This document shows, piece after piece, positions 18,942-21,569 of a stretch of 21,569 bases of DNA. The stretch is from Pelagophyceae sp. CCMP2097. Lineage: Eukaryota; Sar; Pelagophyceae. Numbering within the stretch: position 1 is the first letter of the stretch; each line of letters opens with the position of its first letter. The stretch spans positions 4,170-25,738 of the forward strand of contig MU657377.1 in NCBI GenBank assembly GCA_026770575.1. Reading direction: 5' to 3'. The notes under the pieces are model-generated. The model ran no database searches. It worked only from the letters and a program-made list of their open reading frames with translations, and was not told the DNA's origin. A program made the position numbers and the translations under genes.

Positions 18942-19351
18942 CCCGGCCGGAAAGACCGCCCTGCCCCGAGCGCGAGCCAAAGGCCGTCGTAACCCTTGTG
19001 ACACGGTGTGCGAGTGCCGACGTCCGTGCGGCCTCGGTACCAAGAACTGTGCGGCCTCTGGGCCGTCGATCGTGCGGCCTCCGTGCCGACGAAAGTGCGG
19101 CCTCCACGCCGACGATCGTGTGGCCTTCGTGCCGGCCTGACCTAAGAAAGGCCACAACCCACCGAGGCCCACGAACCCCGTGTTGGAAGAGACCCAACGA
19201 GGCCTACAGGGCGGTCCACAAAGACCGAGGAGCTGCGCGTTGACAAGAGTGCCGTATCAACACGAGAAGGCCAGCGCCTCGTTGGCACGAGGGCGTTGGA
19301 TCAGTATGGACATAATACGCGGCTCGGGCGCACTTGGCTCTTCGGTTGCGC
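18942..19351. other. Region after the SET gene
   Basis: The region contains the 23-bp tandem repeat listed separately. Past it, a plus-strand frame from about 19229 (EELRVDKSAVSTREGQ) runs to a TAG at 19353-19355 that overlaps the stop codon of the minus-strand gene. It contains a YGHN sequence vaguely like the C-terminal helical tail of SMYD proteins and could be a last exon of the SET gene, but nothing proves it. No other feature seen. Confidence 0.35.
19026..19140. repeat. Minisatellite, five 23-bp units
   Basis: Five units start at 19026, 19049, 19072, 19095 and 19118, exactly 23 bp apart. Each begins GTGCGGCCTC or GTGTGGCCTT, and the second half is related to CGTGCCGACGATC. The first and last units are the most diverged. 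A period of 23 is not a multiple of three, which argues that the stretch is not coding. Confidence 0.92.
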
Positions 19352-20663
19352 TTAGGGCTGGCCGAGGACTTTCCTGGACTTGACCTGGAGGGCAAAGGCA
19401 TTGGCAGAGGAGTCGACGGCGAACTTTATCATTTCTGCGGATTCGTGAAACGCCTTGTCCGTCGTCAAAACGTGCGTCTGGAGCTTGTGCATGCGCTTGT
19501 CCAGCTTGTCCACGACGCGCACGACGCGCGGCGAAGCCACGCGGCGTTTCGGGTCCGTGGGCGACCCTTCGACGCGGATCTTGTGGAGCGTGTCAACAAG
19601 GATTTTGGCCTACCCTTTTCGTCACGGCGGACGCATCCCGGGGCCCGCGCACCTGCTGCTTGGCCGTCCGGAGGCGCGGGCCGGGCTCGGAGAAGCGGCG
19701 GACGCGCTGGGCGTCTGCGGCGCGCTTATCTCGCCGCGCGGCGAGGGCGTGCGCGCGTTCGCCGAGGGCGGCGCCGGCGCCGCCGAGCTCGAACCATTCG
19801 TACATCTCCAAGACGGCGAGCGCGGCAACCGCGGGCGCGTCGGTGGCTCCGAGCGCGTGCTCCACCGCCAGGCGCCGCGTCGGCAGCGCCGCGCGCACCT
19901 CTCGCACGCATTTCAGCGCCTCGAGGCGCGTCCCGAACGCGCCGACGTCGAAGCCTGGACCCAAGCCGACGACTGCGTACTCTTGCCTCGGCACGCGGCA
20001 GGCCGGCGGGAACGCGAATCCTTTTCCGCGGCCCGGTTCGTGGTCCGGTAGTGTGGCTTTGCTGAATGAGATCTGCTCGAGGAGTTCGCCTCGACACAGC
20101 AGCACAAATACAATAGCCTCGCGCGTTGTTGCGCCGGGCTTCTGCCACGTCTCGGCCTGCGCCGCGCCGGCGTCACTTCGCCGGCACGGGCACGTCAGCG
20201 CACTGACGAGCTGTTTTGCCACGGCGGCCTGCGCATCGCCTTTGACAACCCGCGAAAATCGCATGAAAAGCCCCGCGACCGACGTCAACACTCACCGATT
20301 CAAACACGCCGATGGCGCGGACCCACCGCTTCTCCCCGGCGTCGTCGAAGAAGAGCTCGATTATAGCAAAGGGGCTGCGGCTCTCTCTGTCCAGCGTCCC
20401 CGCGGCCGTCGTGTCCACTGAGAACGACCACCGCCGGCGCGCCTCGCCCGGGCCGTCCTGCGGCGGGCCCGGGCCGTCCAAGCCCACGTCCTTCGTGGAG
20501 GACCAGATGAAGACGGGCGTCGTCCTACACGTCGCCTCTTGGGTGGTCCTACACGTCGCCTCCCAAGAGTAGTCCCGAGACCGGGGCGCTTCAGGGCTCA
20601 CATCGAGCTCGGGGCTCCGGGCCGCTCGCGCCGATGCGGCGCGTCGACGGCCATGCGAGGCAT
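19352..20663 (-). CDS. Unrecognised four-exon protein
   Basis: I do not recognise the family. Exons 20663-20602, 20524-20296, 20228-19653 and 19609-19352 join to 374 residues with donors GTGAGC, GTGAGT and GTGCGC and acceptors TAG, CAG and TAG; all three joins keep frame. Introns are 77, 67 and 43 nt. ATG 20663 (MPRMAV) or the in-frame ATG 20654 starts the protein. Exon 2 encodes a beta-rich-looking stretch (TPVFIWSS, then AIIELFFDDAGEKRWVRAIGVFES). Exon 3 has a Gly/Pro-rich segment, then Ala/Arg-rich helices around EMYEWFELGG. The last exon is helical and lysine-rich (KLDKRMHKLQTHV) and ends VLGQP. There is no signal peptide or membrane helix. The gene lies about 80 bp downstream of, and on the same strand as, the glycosyltransferase. 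The intron between exons 1 and 2 includes a duplicated GAGGCGACGTGTAGGAC sequence, giving two possible acceptors. Confidence 0.65.
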
Positions 20664-20741
20664 TGCGAGCTGGGTAGCTGGCAAAATTCCGAAAATCCGA
20701 AGATTTAACCCGCGTCAATCCGAAATTTTACCCGCGTTAAA

Positions 20742-21569
20742 TCAAACTTCCACCTCACCTCTCCCGCGTCTTGATCGCGTCCTCGTTGGGGCCGCGTCAC
20801 GATTCGCGTCGCGGTGGAAGTTGAAGTAGTGTGCGGTGCAGTTTTTGACGAAGGCGCCGGTGCCGGCGTGCTTCCACCCTCCGGCGGCTAAATGCTTGAT
20901 CACGCCCTTTCCGCAGTCACCCGTCAGGACCCCATCCTTCGTCGTCGTGTTTTGCGGCAAGACTTGATACTTGCCCGCGAACTCTGGGAGCACGCCGTGG
21001 ATTGAAGCGTGCTGCGAGGCGAACATGCCCCCGTTGTGGCAAATGTGCACGCCGAGCCCAAAGCTCCGTGAGTCGCAGTCGAAGGTCGGACCGCCAAAGC
21101 CGCGCCAGTGCGTGGAAACAACCGCCCACTCGCGCCAGTGCGCCTCCACCATGCCTATGTCCACGGTGTCGAGCTTGACCGCGAAGAAGCCGATATTGAT
21201 GGGGAATTTCCAGTTGAACGGGTCCGGCGTGAAGATAGCGCTCGAGCCTTTAGTAAAGACCGGGCACCAGTCGGCGTCGTCGAAGAACGCGTCCGAGTCG
21301 AGCCAGACGATGGATCGCGCGCCCGGGACTTCAGCGGCCTCGAGGACCGCCTTGACGCGGCCTCAGATGGGCGGCAGGCCAACCGGGGCCGATTTGAGGC
21401 TGCGCACGAGCCTCCACTGCACACAGCACTTCGACTGCGCGCACCACTCGCGCGACGCCTCGTGGAAGAGCTTCGGTTGGCGGTTATCGAACTGCAAAAG
21501 TTCAAAGCCCGTGCCCGCCGCTGCGCCCGGGCCGCCGGCGGCCACGACGTCGGGCCGCGGCGGCGGCGA
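20742..21569 (-). CDS. DxD glycosyltransferase, N terminus beyond window
   Basis: The frame is open at the window edge (21569) and ends with TGA at 20742-20744. The stretch SIVWLDSDAFF contains the DxD motif that binds Mn2+ and the nucleotide-sugar. It is followed by FTPDPFNWKFPINIGFFAVK, a pattern of the GT-A-fold galactosyl/mannosyl-transferase type (GMA12/MNN10-like). Later HICHNGGMFASQH is compatible with an acceptor-side His motif. Family members act in the Golgi lumen; the expected N-terminal anchor would lie outside the window. An in-frame TGA at 21363-21365 interrupts the frame between the N-terminal part and the DxD domain. It is best explained by a 57-nt phase-0 intron (21407-21351, GTGCGC donor, AAG acceptor), giving exons 21569-21408 and 21350-20742. 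Alternatively it is a nonsense change. Family assignment is moderate. Confidence 0.75.

Noticed and set aside
19026..19140. CRISPR array
   Set aside because: Units are directly adjacent without unique spacers, and the genome is eukaryotic.

Overview
This is nuclear DNA from a eukaryote, most likely a GC-rich, compact microalgal genome. A stramenopile such as a pelagophyte fits best, but I cannot prove the lineage from the sequence. The evidence for a eukaryote is spliceosomal introns in nine of ten genes, cytosolic ribosomal protein L10, the shared RNA polymerase subunit RPB10, a eukaryotic-type PUS7 pseudouridine synthase, a SET/SMYD-type methyltransferase-like protein and a CHASE-type hybrid histidine kinase. 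There are no bacterial operons and no ribosome binding sites. Coding regions are very rich in GC at the third codon position. The gene-free stretches at about 700-1900 and 16900-18060 are clearly AT-richer.

Layout. 1-1913: no convincing gene; tRNA T-arm-like repeats on the minus strand, then an AT-rich tract with several perfect hairpins. 1914-4804 (+): membrane hybrid histidine kinase (CHASE-like sensor, kinase core, receiver) ending in five 10-residue repeats. 5471-6813 (+): patatin-like phospholipase, two exons. 7150-7947 (+): uncharacterised Ala/Pro-rich protein. 8075-9141 (-): 60S ribosomal protein L10, three exons. 9303-11775 (+): PUS7, seven exons, divergent from L10 across a 161-bp shared promoter region. 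12031-12445 (+): RPB10, three exons. 12743-16785 (-): 1308-residue coiled-coil protein, two exons. 16786-18066: AT-rich spacer with repeats and a perfect hairpin. 18067-18941 (+): SET-domain protein with an apparent one-base frameshift in a G run. 19026-19140: five 23-bp tandem repeats. 19352-20663 (-): unrecognised four-exon protein. 20742-21569 (-): DxD glycosyltransferase, running off the window.

The genes do not form one pathway: signalling, lipid hydrolysis, translation, tRNA modification, transcription, cytoskeleton-like structure and glycosylation are interleaved. L10, PUS7 and RPB10 do form a core gene-expression cluster. What unites the window is intron style. Most 5' splice sites read GTGCG or GTGAG, many introns are only 43-80 nt, a class of 43-46 nt recurs in three genes, two GC-AG introns are likely, and the two L10 introns share a 16-nt sequence. 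All exon joins below were deduced by hand from reading-frame continuity and conserved protein motifs; none is checked against transcripts.
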